This document shows, piece after piece, positions 6,604 to 14,297 of a stretch of DNA of 23,715 bases (position 1 is the first letter of the stretch; each line of letters starts with the position of its first letter). A model generated the notes under the pieces. The model was not told where the DNA came from. It saw nothing but the letters and a program-made list of their open reading frames with translations, and did no database searches. The stretch is from a virus. The stretch covers positions 1-23,715 of IMG/VR virus record IMGVR_UViG_3300028844_002842. One strand, 5' to 3'. Made by a program: the position numbers and the translations under genes.

Positions 6604-7232
6604 TCGCCATACAGTATGGTGGAGTAGGTGCTACAATAGCAGGTAATTTAAATTTAAGTGCTGAAGAGGGAGAGGCTATCTATGATGGATACTTTAAAGC
6701 TTTCCCTGGTATTAAAAATTATTTTGCTAAGTGTAAAAATAAAGCTCTTGCTAATGGATATGTAGAACTTAATCAAGTATCTTATAGGAAGTCTTTTATT
6801 GATTTTTATGAGCAATATAAAGAATTGCAGTCTAAAGTTAATGAACCCGCATTTTGGGATGATTACAGGGCACATAAAACTAAACAATCAGATTTATTTC
6901 AATCATTCTATAAACCTACAGTACGTGAGTATTTTAAGTTTAAAGGTATGATAGAACGTAAATCTCTTAATTATCCTATACAGGGTAGCTCAGCGGAGAT
7001 AACCAAGTTTGCTGCTCTGAAATTCTTTAACTATATCACAGACTCAGGTCTTATGGGTGTTGTTAAAATATGCAATATTGTGCATGATGAAATAGTAATA
7101 GAGTGTCCTGAAGTAATAGCTAATAAAATGGCTAAATATTTACAGGAATGCATGGAAGATGCAGGTAAACCATTTTGTAAAATCATTCCGTTAAGGGCAG
7201 AGCCTAATATTTGTGAATGGTGGACCCATTAG
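6604..7232 (+). CDS. Family A DNA polymerase, exon 2 (polymerase C-terminus)
   Basis: Exon 2 continues codon 459 with TC and reads F-AIQYGGVGATIAGNL, completing motif B (Lys455 from exon 1, and Tyr-Gly after the junction), the helix that binds the incoming nucleotide. Motif C is IVHDEIVIECPE, with the metal-binding Asp-Glu. The downstream AEPNICEWW ends the fingers/palm region as in phage PolA-like enzymes. An open frame starting at an internal Met (6825) covers only part of it; the true N-terminal part is read from 6604. The spliced protein would be 667 aa, a usual size for exonuclease plus polymerase without a 5' nuclease. Confidence 0.92.
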
Positions 7233-7253
7233 ACACATTAAAAATAAAATAAA

Positions 7254-7709
7254 ATGAAAACAGAAAGAGTAAATAAATATTATAAGCTATTAAAAATAGT
7301 AGCTAAAAAGAAAAAGCTAACTAATAAAGAGTTTATGACTCTTGTAAAAGAGCATAAATGCTCTACAAGTATTGGGACAATACTATGTAATGGAGGAGTA
7401 ATGAAGAAACTAGGCAGAACTTACCATTGGGTTAGTCCTGTATGTACTATAGATACTACAGTAAAAACTTTAGCAAATCTCCATGCATATAATCAAGTAA
7501 GTTATCAAAAAAGAAAATCAGAAAGGAAGAAGTTAGAGCAAAAGTTTATTGCTACTATGCCAAAAGCAAAGGTAAAGAAACCTAAAGAGTTTGATAACCT
7601 TCATAAAGCACAAAGTAATTTAATTAAGCAGGGGAGTTATAACTCTGGTAAAATTAAAAGTTATGTCAGTGTGTTATGGGGATTATACACTAAAACTGTG
7701 TACTCATGA
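7254..7709 (+). CDS. Basic, winged-helix-like hypothetical protein, 151 aa
   Basis: Residues 1-62 read as three helices followed by a small beta wing (KLLKIVAKKKKLTNKEFMTL, KEHKCSTSIGTIL, CNGGVMKKLGRTYHWVS), the pattern of a winged-helix DNA-binding domain. The rest is very rich in Lys (QKRKSERKKLEQKF..., MPKAKVKKPKEF). It follows the polymerase by 21 bases and overlaps the next gene by four (ATGA). A DNA-binding accessory or regulatory role is inferred; no family name is certain. Confidence 0.8.
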   Translation: MKTERVNKYYKLLKIVAKKKKLTNKEFMTLVKEHKCSTSIGTILCNGGVMKKLGRTYHWVSPVCTIDTTVKTLANLHAYNQVSYQKRKSERKKLEQKFIATMPKAKVKKPKEFDNLHKAQSNLIKQGSYNSGKIKSYVSVLWGLYTKTVYS

Positions 7710-7951
7710 GTGATTGGTATAAAGAAGATAGATTAATAGATATAGAACTTGATGAAGATGACATTAAACAAGGTGTCACTCTTCATCAAAAAACTATACA
7801 TTACCATACAGCTAATGGAGGAGATATTTGTCCTAGTTGTAAGTCTGAGGGAGGACAATTTTTAGAAATAGAAAACCCAGGAGAATCCTGGACACAAGTA
7901 TGGTGTTCATACGGTTGTGGATTTTTAAACTTAGATGATTATAAAAAATAA
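7706..7951 (+). CDS. Small zinc-ribbon protein, 81 aa
   Basis: Two cysteine pairs (Cys42-x2-Cys45 and Cys67-x3-Cys71) surround strand-like segments (QFLEIENPGESWTQVWCSYGCGF), which is a zinc-ribbon arrangement. The acidic N-terminus (residues 1-22) is likely unstructured. The ATG overlaps the stop of the upstream winged-helix gene (ATGA), so the two are co-translated. Zinc ribbons bind nucleic acid or proteins; no partner can be named. Confidence 0.8.
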   Translation: MSDWYKEDRLIDIELDEDDIKQGVTLHQKTIHYHTANGGDICPSCKSEGGQFLEIENPGESWTQVWCSYGCGFLNLDDYKK

Positions 7952-7956
7952 AGAAA

Positions 7957-8016
7957 ATGAAAATAATAATAAGTGATCCTGGAGATGAACAGGAGAGCAT
8001 AATAATGGAAATATAA
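7957..8016 (+). CDS. Possible 19-aa leader peptide
   Basis: A very short frame, MKIIISDPGDEQESIIMEI, has a good A-rich start context (AAAGAAA-ATG). Its TAA shares its last base with the ATG of the next gene at 8016. It may be a real micropeptide or a coupling leader. Chance is a fair alternative at this length. Confidence 0.3.
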   Translation: MKIIISDPGDEQESIIMEI

Positions 8017-8555
8017 TGGGAACAGAAACTAGATGGGCTACTATTAGTGGCCCCACATTAGAGGAAGCCTTTGAAGACCTTCAAGAGGAAGACGGAGAAG
8101 AGAGAGGCAAGGATATCTATAGCGGTAGTTGGTATAACTCTCAAGGTATACGTGAAGTATCTCAAGAGGTATTTGATAAGCAAGATAAAGAAGGAACTGC
8201 TAGTAAGCATGAGTCTGCTATTGCTAAGTGTATTAAGAAACCTATTGTTAATACCAATAAGATTAAGACTGACGTAGTACGTTATCCTAATCATGGTACA
8301 CGTAAATGGGAAACTGTTTATGAAGTAGTAGAGATAGGATGGCCTGATGCAGTTAAAGCTAAGTACAAATTACAAGCGGATGCTATTGCTGATGCTAGAA
8401 ATAGATGTGGTAAGAATAAACGTAATTTCCGTATAGACATTTCTAAACGTCTTATTGGAAAAGCAGGAGCTACATTGTGCGCAAAGATTTCTTATAAGAA
8501 ATCAAGTACTGAACGTAATGGAATATGGGAAATAATGGGAGGAATGTCTTGTTAA
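8016..8555 (+). CDS. Conserved phage hypothetical protein, 179 aa
   Basis: The N-terminal third is acidic (TLEEAFEDLQEEDGEERG) and begins METRWATISG-like, as in proteins that expand modified or repeated peptides. The middle has KYPNHGT-like loop residues (VVRYPNHGTRKWETVYEVVE). The C-terminal half is basic and probably alpha/beta (KYKLQADAIADARNRCGKNKRNFRIDISKRLIG). I do not recognise the family. Its position between the polymerase and the helicase suggests a role in DNA metabolism, by context only. Confidence 0.8.
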   Translation: MGTETRWATISGPTLEEAFEDLQEEDGEERGKDIYSGSWYNSQGIREVSQEVFDKQDKEGTASKHESAIAKCIKKPIVNTNKIKTDVVRYPNHGTRKWETVYEVVEIGWPDAVKAKYKLQADAIADARNRCGKNKRNFRIDISKRLIGKAGATLCAKISYKKSSTERNGIWEIMGGMSC

Positions 8556-8580
8556 TATTAAAGTAAAAAACAATAGAAAT

Positions 8581-8808
8581 ATGAAAAGTAAAGATGAAAG
8601 AACTGCTGATATTGATGAAGATATGCCAGGAGAATTTATAAAAATAAAAAAGGAATTTCAAAATAAAGAAAAAGAATTTTGGAAAAAGAAAGACCTAGAA
8701 TTTGAAGAATACTCTGCTAGAATACAAAAAATAATGTGGAGAGGTGTTGGAATCTTTGGATTAATAGTTTTTGTAGCAGTACTTATATGGGGAATAGTTA
8801 ATAAATAA
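8581..8808 (+). CDS. Tail-anchored coiled-coil membrane protein, 75 aa
   Basis: Residues 15-50 form a highly charged helix (FIKIKKEFQNKEKEFWKKKD) likely to be a coiled coil. One C-terminal transmembrane segment follows at about 53-72 (GVGIFGLIVFVAVLIWGIV), then VNK. This layout puts the N-terminus in the cytoplasm with the helix anchored to the inner membrane. Function unknown. Membrane tethering of replication proteins is possible, given the helicase gene 19 bases downstream. Confidence 0.75.
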   Translation: MKSKDERTADIDEDMPGEFIKIKKEFQNKEKEFWKKKDLEFEEYSARIQKIMWRGVGIFGLIVFVAVLIWGIVNK

Positions 8809-8827
8809 TTAATTTAATATTTAAAAA

Positions 8828-9985
8828 ATGGATAAAAGGCAAGAAATACAGGAAGAAGCTTTAAAATCTTGGGAACTTAGCGGTAAACAAGGAACTTTAG
8901 AGTTAATAACTGGTCTAGGAAAGACCAAGATAGCGTTAGATGCTATTAGAAAATTTCCTAAAAATGCTAAAATACTATTTCTTGCTGAAGTTACAGATCG
9001 TGAGATAGAATTAGAGAATGAACAGCAAAAATGGGGATTACTTGGCTATGATATAAAGTTTGCTTGTTATCAATCTGCTTATAAGTGGAAAGATACTGAG
9101 TGGGATTTAGTTATAGCTGATGAAATTCATGATAGTCTTACTCAACAGTATTCTAAATTTTATTTAAATAATAAATATGATGCTATTATAGGATTATCAG
9201 CTACTGTAGACCGTAATGCTATAGTAGATGAAGAAGAACAAGTATTTAAAGGTAATCTATTAGATAAAATAGCACCAGTGTGTTATACTTATGGAATAGA
9301 TGAAGGGCAAGAAGATGGTACATCAAGAAAACTTGATGTGTATGTAATTAATCATAAATTAGATATGCATAATAAAAGTATGATTGCAGGAACTAAAGCT
9401 AAACCTTTTAAGGTAACTGAATTTGCAGGATATAATTATTGGGACCAACAATTTAGAAATTCATTGTTTTTACCTGAAGATATTAAATTATTCAAGATAA
9501 GAAATACCTCAGCAGCTAGAGCAAAGATATTATATGAGCTACCAAGCAAAATAAGCGCATGTAAAGAGCTTTTAAAAGGTGTGGGAGGTAAGACTATCAT
9601 ATTTGGAAATTCTCTTAATGCGTTAACTAATATTACCCCTAATGTAGTTAGTTCTAAAAATACTGATAAAAAAAATGAGAAAATTAGAAATGATTTTGAT
9701 AAGGGTAAGATAAATACTATAGGTTCTTTTAAAAAACTAAAGCAAGGTGCTAATTTAGTAGGATTAGACAACTGTATTATTCATTCTTATTATAGTAAAT
9801 CTAAAGATCTTATTCAGAGAATAGGTAGACTTAGAAATAATGGTAAGGTAGGTAGAATATTCATTTTTGTAACATTTGGAACTCAAGAATGCAAATGGTA
9901 TGATAAAATGTTTGAAGGTATTGATAGCCTTAATATTATTAACTGCTATAATGTAGAAGATTGTTTAACTAAATTGAAAACATAA
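8828..9985 (+). CDS. Superfamily 2 DNA helicase, 385 aa
   Basis: This ATP-dependent helicase or translocase has the SF2 motifs in order: motif I TGLGKT (28-33), motif II DEIH (98-101, a DEAH/DExH box), motif III SAT (124-126) and motif VI QRIGRLRN (330-337). The second RecA-like domain begins around residue 235 with TIIFGNS as motif IV-like. At 385 aa it is a minimal helicase, with no extra DNA-binding domain visible. It resembles the compact DEAD/DEAH helicases in replication modules of Bacteroidota phages. Its stop overlaps the start of the DnaA-like gene (TAATG), indicating co-translation. Confidence 0.93.
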   Translation: MDKRQEIQEEALKSWELSGKQGTLELITGLGKTKIALDAIRKFPKNAKILFLAEVTDREIELENEQQKWGLLGYDIKFACYQSAYKWKDTEWDLVIADEIHDSLTQQYSKFYLNNKYDAIIGLSATVDRNAIVDEEEQVFKGNLLDKIAPVCYTYGIDEGQEDGTSRKLDVYVINHKLDMHNKSMIAGTKAKPFKVTEFAGYNYWDQQFRNSLFLPEDIKLFKIRNTSAARAKILYELPSKISACKELLKGVGGKTIIFGNSLNALTNITPNVVSSKNTDKKNEKIRNDFDKGKINTIGSFKKLKQGANLVGLDNCIIHSYYSKSKDLIQRIGRLRNNGKVGRIFIFVTFGTQECKWYDKMFEGIDSLNIINCYNVEDCLTKLKT

Positions 9986-10548
9986 TGAATGGAGAATATA
10001 AAAATTATAGAGGAGTTAGGATAACTAAAACAATACCTATGTCTGTAAAATTAGATTTAGATAATATAAAATCTTTGTTAGATCAAGAACTTGGGGCAGA
10101 TATATTTATAAAAACTAGAAAAAGAGAATATGTAGATGCTAGAAGAGTTTTTGTAGCAATAGTTTATGATAAATATGATTTAGTTACAAATTGGGGTGGA
10201 GGAGTTCCTTCTGGACATGCGTTAAAAGTATTGACTACTTCATTGTTAGGGGATTATATGGGATATAATCATTCTACAGTATTACATCTTAGAAGAAACT
10301 TTGATATATATATACAATATAGTAAAGAACTTAAAGGTGTATATGAAAGAGTAAAAACTAGAACTTCTGACAACTTAGTTATAAAGCTTAAAAATTTAAA
10401 TTTAGAAAAAGAAGAACTTCTTAATAAACTTAATATTATAAACAATGAAATAGAAACATTAATAAAAAATGAAGATGATTTATATAAAGAGAAAGAAGAA
10501 GAAAAGGAAGAAGAAGAAATTATTACAGAAAGTAATAATAAAAGTTAG
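9985..10548 (+). CDS. DnaA domain IV-like DNA-binding protein with coiled-coil tail
   Basis: Residues 45-112 match the logic of the DnaA DNA-binding domain: an ARRVFVAIVYDKY helix, a spacer, then GDYMGYNHSTVLHLRRN, which parallels the 'DHTTVLHA' signature helix that reads DnaA boxes. The ATPase domains of DnaA are absent, so this is a stand-alone origin- or operator-binding module. Residues 130-178 form a coiled coil ending in a very acidic Glu/Lys repeat. The frame stops at 10546-10548 just after an AAAA run. The +1 frame then continues with a natural-looking acidic sequence to 10678 (see the frameshift entry). It probably recognises phage origin sites or competes with host DnaA; this is inference. 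Confidence 0.8.
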   Translation: MNGEYKNYRGVRITKTIPMSVKLDLDNIKSLLDQELGADIFIKTRKREYVDARRVFVAIVYDKYDLVTNWGGGVPSGHALKVLTTSLLGDYMGYNHSTVLHLRRNFDIYIQYSKELKGVYERVKTRTSDNLVIKLKNLNLEKEELLNKLNIINNEIETLIKNEDDLYKEKEEEKEEEEIITESNNKS

Positions 10549-10678
10549 CACTTCTGATAAAGATTTTGAAATATCTAAATATCGTGAAGAAACTCCTGAA
10601 AATCAACTTATTGATGAATATAATGAACGTTTATTTGATGATGAAATATATTTAATTACTAAGCAAAATTTTGAATAA
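10549..10678 (+). pseudogene. Out-of-frame C-terminal extension of the DnaA-like gene
   Basis: After the TAG stop at 10546-10548 the +1 frame is open and reads VSTSDKDFEISKYREE... to a TAA at 10676-10678. It has no ATG, GTG or TTG start of its own downstream of the junction. Removing one A from AATAATAAAAGTTAG gives N-N-K-V-S-T and a continuous protein of about 229 aa with a uniform acidic character. It is either an indel in an A-run or a +1 translational frameshift. The two frames overlap from 10469. Confidence 0.55.
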
Positions 10679-10700
10679 ATTTTATTTTTTTGTATATTTG
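10670..10700 (+). promoter_or_regulatory. Bacteroidetes-type promoter upstream of replication genes
   Basis: TTTG at 10670-10673, a 19-nt spacer, then TATATTTG at 10693-10700 match the Bacteroidetes sigma-ABfr consensus (TTTG at -33, TAnnTTTG at -7). It lies 34 bases before the ATG of the gene at 10735, outside good coding sequence. A promoter with the same spacing and an identical -7 box lies at 21753-21783. Confidence 0.8.
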
Positions 10701-10734
10701 GTATAGTCTGTAACAGGAGAAAACAATAAATTTT

Positions 10735-11319
10735 ATGGAGATTAATATAGATAAGCTGGTAGAGCATGCTCTCTCACCAGATGAATATGTCTTCCTCTAT
10801 TATCTAGTTAAAAGTAAACCTAGAAAGGTTAATATTAGAATTAGTACTTCCTTTATGGAAGAAAGAGGTTGGATAAAAGTAATGGAAGAAGAGATAATAG
10901 CCCGTCAAAAGGCTATTGATCTTTTCAAGGAAGAAGAGGGATTAGATATCAGAACTTATGATGAAAATAAGATGATGTTGGAAAATCTTCAAGAATGGGT
11001 AAGTAAGTGGAGAGAATTATTCCCCAAAGGTGTAAAAACTGGAGGTTATCCTGTAAGAGGTACTAAAGGAGGTTGTGAGAAGAAGATGAGAGCTTTTATT
11101 AAATCTAATAAAAATGTTACTATGTCTGAAATCTTTAAAGCTACTAGACTTTATATAAAAGAAAAAGCTAATGAAAGATATTCTTATATGAAAATGGCTG
11201 ATTATTTTATAGATAAAGATGGTGGGTCTATGCTTGGTGCTTATATAGAAAGGATTAATGAAGAAAATAGTTCTGACACATTTGATAAACAAACAAATAA
11301 TCTTATGGATGATATATAG
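10735..11319 (+). CDS. Possible replication initiator or helicase loader, 194 aa
   Basis: This gene is the first after the promoter and lies directly upstream of the DnaB-like helicase, the usual place for a helicase loader or replisome organiser. The N-terminus (LSPDEYVFLYYLVKSKP... ERGWIKV) looks like a small winged helix. A charged helical linker follows (residues 45-90). The C-terminal part (FPKGVKTGGYPVRGTKGGCEKKMRAFI... YSYMKMADYFI) is a basic/aromatic domain of the kind found in phage initiator proteins. No catalytic motif is seen. The loader role rests mainly on context. Confidence 0.75.
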   Translation: MEINIDKLVEHALSPDEYVFLYYLVKSKPRKVNIRISTSFMEERGWIKVMEEEIIARQKAIDLFKEEEGLDIRTYDENKMMLENLQEWVSKWRELFPKGVKTGGYPVRGTKGGCEKKMRAFIKSNKNVTMSEIFKATRLYIKEKANERYSYMKMADYFIDKDGGSMLGAYIERINEENSSDTFDKQTNNLMDDI

Positions 11320-11331
11320 CAAAGTGATAAT

Positions 11332-11379
11332 ATGAAAAGAGTATGGAAATTAAGAAAGGAGGCCCAAAATGATATTTGA
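11332..11379 (+). CDS. Possible 15-aa leader peptide before helicase
   Basis: MKRVWKLRKEAQNDI is a micro-frame whose end overlaps the first codons of the helicase gene, with the helicase's Shine-Dalgarno inside it. It could couple translation; chance is equally possible. Confidence 0.22.
   Translation: MKRVWKLRKEAQNDI
11357..11362 (+). promoter_or_regulatory. Canonical Shine-Dalgarno (AGGAGG) for DnaB-like gene
   Basis: AGGAGG sits six bases before the ATG at 11369. Nearly all other starts in the window have only A/T-rich leaders, so this start stands out and supports the 11369 ATG as the true one. Confidence 0.75.
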
Positions 11380-12448
11380 TAGAGTAGTAGATAAAATTAA
11401 TAGGGGACAATTAGGTCTTAATAAAGGTCTTCCTATGGGATTTGATAGATTAGTACAATTTATCCCAGGTATTCAACAAGGTACATATTATCTTGTTGGA
11501 GGAGAAACAGGTAGTGGTAAGACAGCATTTACAGATGATGCATTTTTATATAATCCTTATGATTGGTATAAAAATTCAGATACTGGTATTAAGCTTAAAG
11601 TATTTTATTGGTCTTTAGAGATTGATAAAGAGATTAAAATGACTAAAGCTATATGTCGTAGATTATTATTACAATATGGTCTAGTGACTGATATAAATTA
11701 TGTTCTTTCTAGAGGTAAAAATAGAATTAGTCAAGAGATATATGATGCTGTATGTACAACTAAAGACCATTTTTATGAGATGGAAGATATTCTAACAATT
11801 ATTGATGAGAATATTAATCCAACAGGTGTAAATAAATTTATGCTTGATTATGCAAGAGCAAATGGTAAAATAACTAAGAAAGAAGTATTTAATGGTCAAA
11901 AGAATATAGAAATCTTTGATAAATATGATCCTCATAATCCTAATGAATATGTAATTATTGTAATAGACCATATATCATTAATGAAAAGAGAAAGAGGAAT
12001 GAATGTTAAAGAAAATATAGATAAAATGACTGAGTATCTTATTCCTCTTAGGAATAATTTTAATTATATCCCTGTTGTAGTACAGCAGTTAAATAGGTCT
12101 AACACAAGTGCTGATAGATTTAAAATGGATATGATAGAGCCTAAGTTAAGTGACTTTAAAGATACTGGTAACACTCAGCAAGATGCTAATGTTATTATGA
12201 CTTTGTTTAGTCCACGGAGGCACGAAGTACAGGATTTTAGAGGTTATGATATAACTAAGTTAAAAGATAGGTTTAGATCAGTTTCTATTCTTAAAAATAG
12301 GGACGGTGAAGCTGATGTACGTATAGGTCTTCAATTTGTAGGAGAAGTAGGTTATTTTAGAGAATTACCAAAAGCTTCTGTATTTAAAGGTAGAGATGAT
12401 CTTTATAGAGATGTAGTAGAATTAAAAAATATATTAAAAAATGAGTAA
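11369..12448 (+). CDS. DnaB-like replicative helicase, 359 aa
   Basis: The RecA-like motor of a DnaB/gp4-type hexameric helicase is clear: Walker A GGETGSGKT (44-52), catalytic Glu in WSLEID (81-86, matching DnaB 'SLEM'), Walker B VIIVIDHISL (Asp200), sensor QQLNR (239-243) and the terminal DnaB signature SILKNRDGEADVRIGLQF. The DnaB N-terminal domain is missing, so it starts almost at the ATPase core, as in several phage helicases. It would unwind DNA 5'-3' at the phage fork together with the Toprim primase at 14298. The next gene overlaps its end by eight bases. Confidence 0.9.
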   Translation: MIFDRVVDKINRGQLGLNKGLPMGFDRLVQFIPGIQQGTYYLVGGETGSGKTAFTDDAFLYNPYDWYKNSDTGIKLKVFYWSLEIDKEIKMTKAICRRLLLQYGLVTDINYVLSRGKNRISQEIYDAVCTTKDHFYEMEDILTIIDENINPTGVNKFMLDYARANGKITKKEVFNGQKNIEIFDKYDPHNPNEYVIIVIDHISLMKRERGMNVKENIDKMTEYLIPLRNNFNYIPVVVQQLNRSNTSADRFKMDMIEPKLSDFKDTGNTQQDANVIMTLFSPRRHEVQDFRGYDITKLKDRFRSVSILKNRDGEADVRIGLQFVGEVGYFRELPKASVFKGRDDLYRDVVELKNILKNE

Positions 12449-12653
12449 TATAAATTATTATGAAATATGGTCTGGTACAGAAGCTATAGATATAATAAAG
12501 TCCACATTAACTAAAGATGAGTTTATTGGTTTTTTAAAAGGTAATATATTAAAATATCAACTTAGAAAAGGTAATAAACCTGGAGAAACTTTAGAAAAAG
12601 ATCAAGAAAAATTAAATAATTACAAAAAAATATTAAAAAATTATTATGAGTGA
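12441..12653 (+). CDS. DUF3310-like small protein, 70 aa
   Basis: The pattern YYEIWSGTEAIDIIKSTLT... FLKGNILKYQLRKGNK... DQEKLNNYKKILKNYYE closely follows the DUF3310 family: an early His/Tyr, 'EAIDxI', 'F..GN.iKY..R.g.K', then 'DL.K...YL'. DUF3310 occurs in many phages and is the domain of T7 gp1.7, which is linked to nucleotide metabolism. The exact reaction here is not shown by sequence. It overlaps its neighbours by eight bases on each side, so it is firmly part of the helicase/Sak4 operon. Confidence 0.75.
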   Translation: MSNINYYEIWSGTEAIDIIKSTLTKDEFIGFLKGNILKYQLRKGNKPGETLEKDQEKLNNYKKILKNYYE

Positions 12654-13326
12654 ATTAATAGGAGTTGTAGGAGAGAGTGGTACAGGAAAAAGTACTGCTT
12701 GCAGAACGTTGAATCCAAAAGATACAGCAGTTGTGAATTGTGTAGGGAAACCATTGCCCTTTAAAGGATGGAAAAAAAACTATACTAAGTTTGAAGGTAA
12801 AACAGGTAATTATTTTGCATCAGATAAAACAGTAGACATATTAAAATTTATGAAAGCTGTATCTGATAATAGGTCTGAGATAAAAAACTTAATTATAGAC
12901 GATTGGCAGTATACTATGTCTAATGAATTTATGAGAAGAAGTTCTGAAAAGGGTTTTGAGAAATTTACAGAGATAGGTAAAAATGCTTGGAGTACGCTTA
13001 ATGCAGGAAAAGCATTGAGAGAAGATCTTAAAGTGTTTGTATTAACACATAGTGATACAGTACCAGGAGAGTTTGGTGCTAAACCTACTATTAAGATTAA
13101 GACCATAGGTAAATTGTTGGATGATAAAATTAATCCAGCAGGCTTGTTTACTGTATTACTCTTTACTGATGTAGAGACTAAAGATAGTGGAGAAGTAGAA
13201 TATAGATTTGTTACTAATAATGATGGAACTTATCCAGCAAAAAGTCCTATGGATATGTTTGGAGATAAATACATTCCTAATGATTTAGGATTAGTAGTTA
13301 AAACTATGGACGAATATTACGGATAA
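12646..13326 (+). CDS. Sak4-like recombination ATPase (AAA_24 type), 226 aa
   Basis: Walker A is GESGTGKST (9-17). Walker B is NLIIDDWQY (81-89, Asp85-Asp86). LKVFVLTHSD carries the sensor-like strand, and the later RFVTNNDGTYPAKSPMDMF is typical of phage Sak4/AAA_24 proteins. These are short RecA-core ATPases that promote annealing or strand exchange with a phage SSB. It lies 1.6 times its length upstream of the SSB-like gene (13632), its expected partner, and in the same replication block as the RecE-like nuclease (20745). Confidence 0.85.
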   Translation: MSELIGVVGESGTGKSTACRTLNPKDTAVVNCVGKPLPFKGWKKNYTKFEGKTGNYFASDKTVDILKFMKAVSDNRSEIKNLIIDDWQYTMSNEFMRRSSEKGFEKFTEIGKNAWSTLNAGKALREDLKVFVLTHSDTVPGEFGAKPTIKIKTIGKLLDDKINPAGLFTVLLFTDVETKDSGEVEYRFVTNNDGTYPAKSPMDMFGDKYIPNDLGLVVKTMDEYYG

Positions 13327-13370
13327 TCATTGGAGATTATATATAAATAATTAATTAATTATTAAACATT

Positions 13371-13601
13371 ATGAAAAACGGATTAGTAGGCTTATATGGT
13401 ACTGATGGAAATTTCCGAGGTGAAATAGTGGCTAAATTAAATGACGATTGTTATTTAATGATGCATTATGAATGGCTAATGGGGACAGCTACCAATATGA
13501 AAATCTATACCACAAAAGAATTAAGCGATTTTGCTTTTTTCACAGAAGTAGAAGACTTAAATAAATATGTTAAGTCTTTAGAAAAACAATTATCAATTTA
13601 A
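13371..13601 (+). CDS. Hypothetical protein, 76 aa
   Basis: This small beta-rich protein (GLYGTDGNFRGEIVAKLNDDCYLMMHYEWLMG...) may be an SH3-like or KOW-like fold, given the spacing of short strands and glycines. This is weak. It stands between the Sak4-like and SSB-like genes with short A/T-rich gaps and may be a partner of either. No family is recognised. Confidence 0.75.
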   Translation: MKNGLVGLYGTDGNFRGEIVAKLNDDCYLMMHYEWLMGTATNMKIYTTKELSDFAFFTEVEDLNKYVKSLEKQLSI

Positions 13602-13631
13602 ATTATTATTAAACAATTAAATTTTAAAACT

Positions 13632-14228
13632 ATGAATTTTACTACGGCAGGACATGTTGTTGAAGAAAAAGAGTATGTATCTAAGTTTATGAAACCTGGA
13701 ATACACACTGCGAAAATTAAAAATGTTGAATTTTACCAATCACAAGGAGGAACTCCTGGTATTAAATTAACTCTTGAGGGTAAGCCTATGAAAGAGTTGG
13801 AGGATGTAGGTCAAACTTGTGAAACTACTTATTGGTTAAGTCCTAAAGCTTGGGAATTTACTAAATCTAAACTTGTTACTTTAGCAGATAAATTAGGTGT
13901 TAGAGAACAACTTGATGCTATATCAGTAGATGATGGTCAAGAATATGCAAGTGCATTAGCTTCTGTATTTACTGGTTTAATGGGAAGATTTAAGCTTAAG
14001 GGTACTGAGATTGAAGGTAAAGTAGGAGATGATGGTGTAAAAAAGAACAACTGGTTTAAAGCAGAAATAGCTGCTTTTGGATTTGTTGAAGATCCATCTG
14101 TAGCTATAGCTGACTCTAAACTTAAGTTTGATGAGAATAATAAATATGATATGGTAAGATTAGCTCCAGCAGATATTGAGAGCGATGATCCATTAGCAGG
14201 AGACGGAGATACTGGAAGTCCTTGGTAG
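13632..14228 (+). CDS. Probable single-stranded DNA-binding protein, 198 aa
   Basis: Residues 20-150 are strand-rich (GIHTAKIKNVEFYQSQGGTPGIKLTLEG; FKLKGTEIEG; WFKAEIAAFGFV), as in OB-fold phage SSBs. The last 25 residues form an acidic tail (IESDDPLAGDGDTGSPW) ending in an aromatic residue, the feature by which SSBs such as T7 gp2.5 and E. coli SSB recruit partners. It has its own leader and is followed at once by a strong terminator, consistent with high stoichiometric expression. Fold assignment is by pattern only; the tail, neighbours and terminator strengthen it. Confidence 0.7.
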   Translation: MNFTTAGHVVEEKEYVSKFMKPGIHTAKIKNVEFYQSQGGTPGIKLTLEGKPMKELEDVGQTCETTYWLSPKAWEFTKSKLVTLADKLGVREQLDAISVDDGQEYASALASVFTGLMGRFKLKGTEIEGKVGDDGVKKNNWFKAEIAAFGFVEDPSVAIADSKLKFDENNKYDMVRLAPADIESDDPLAGDGDTGSPW

Positions 14229-14244
14229 TATTTAGGTAAAAGAT

Positions 14245-14276
14245 AAAGAGGGGAGAGTAATCTTCCCCTCTTTTAT
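14245..14276 (+). terminator. Strong Rho-independent terminator after SSB-like gene
   Basis: AAAGAGGGGA (14245-14254) pairs perfectly with TCCCCTCTTT (14264-14273), followed by TTTATAATT. It limits readthrough from the SSB-like gene into the primase. Confidence 0.87.
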
Positions 14277-14297
14277 AATTATTAATCAAATTAGCGT

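Noticed and set aside
6825-7232. Independent 135-aa gene starting at an internal Met
   Set aside because: It is the C-terminal part of polymerase exon 2; coding similarity extends upstream to the splice site at 6604.
8071-8277. 68-aa + strand frame in the 8016 gene
   Set aside because: It lies wholly within the 179-aa gene and looks like a shadow frame.
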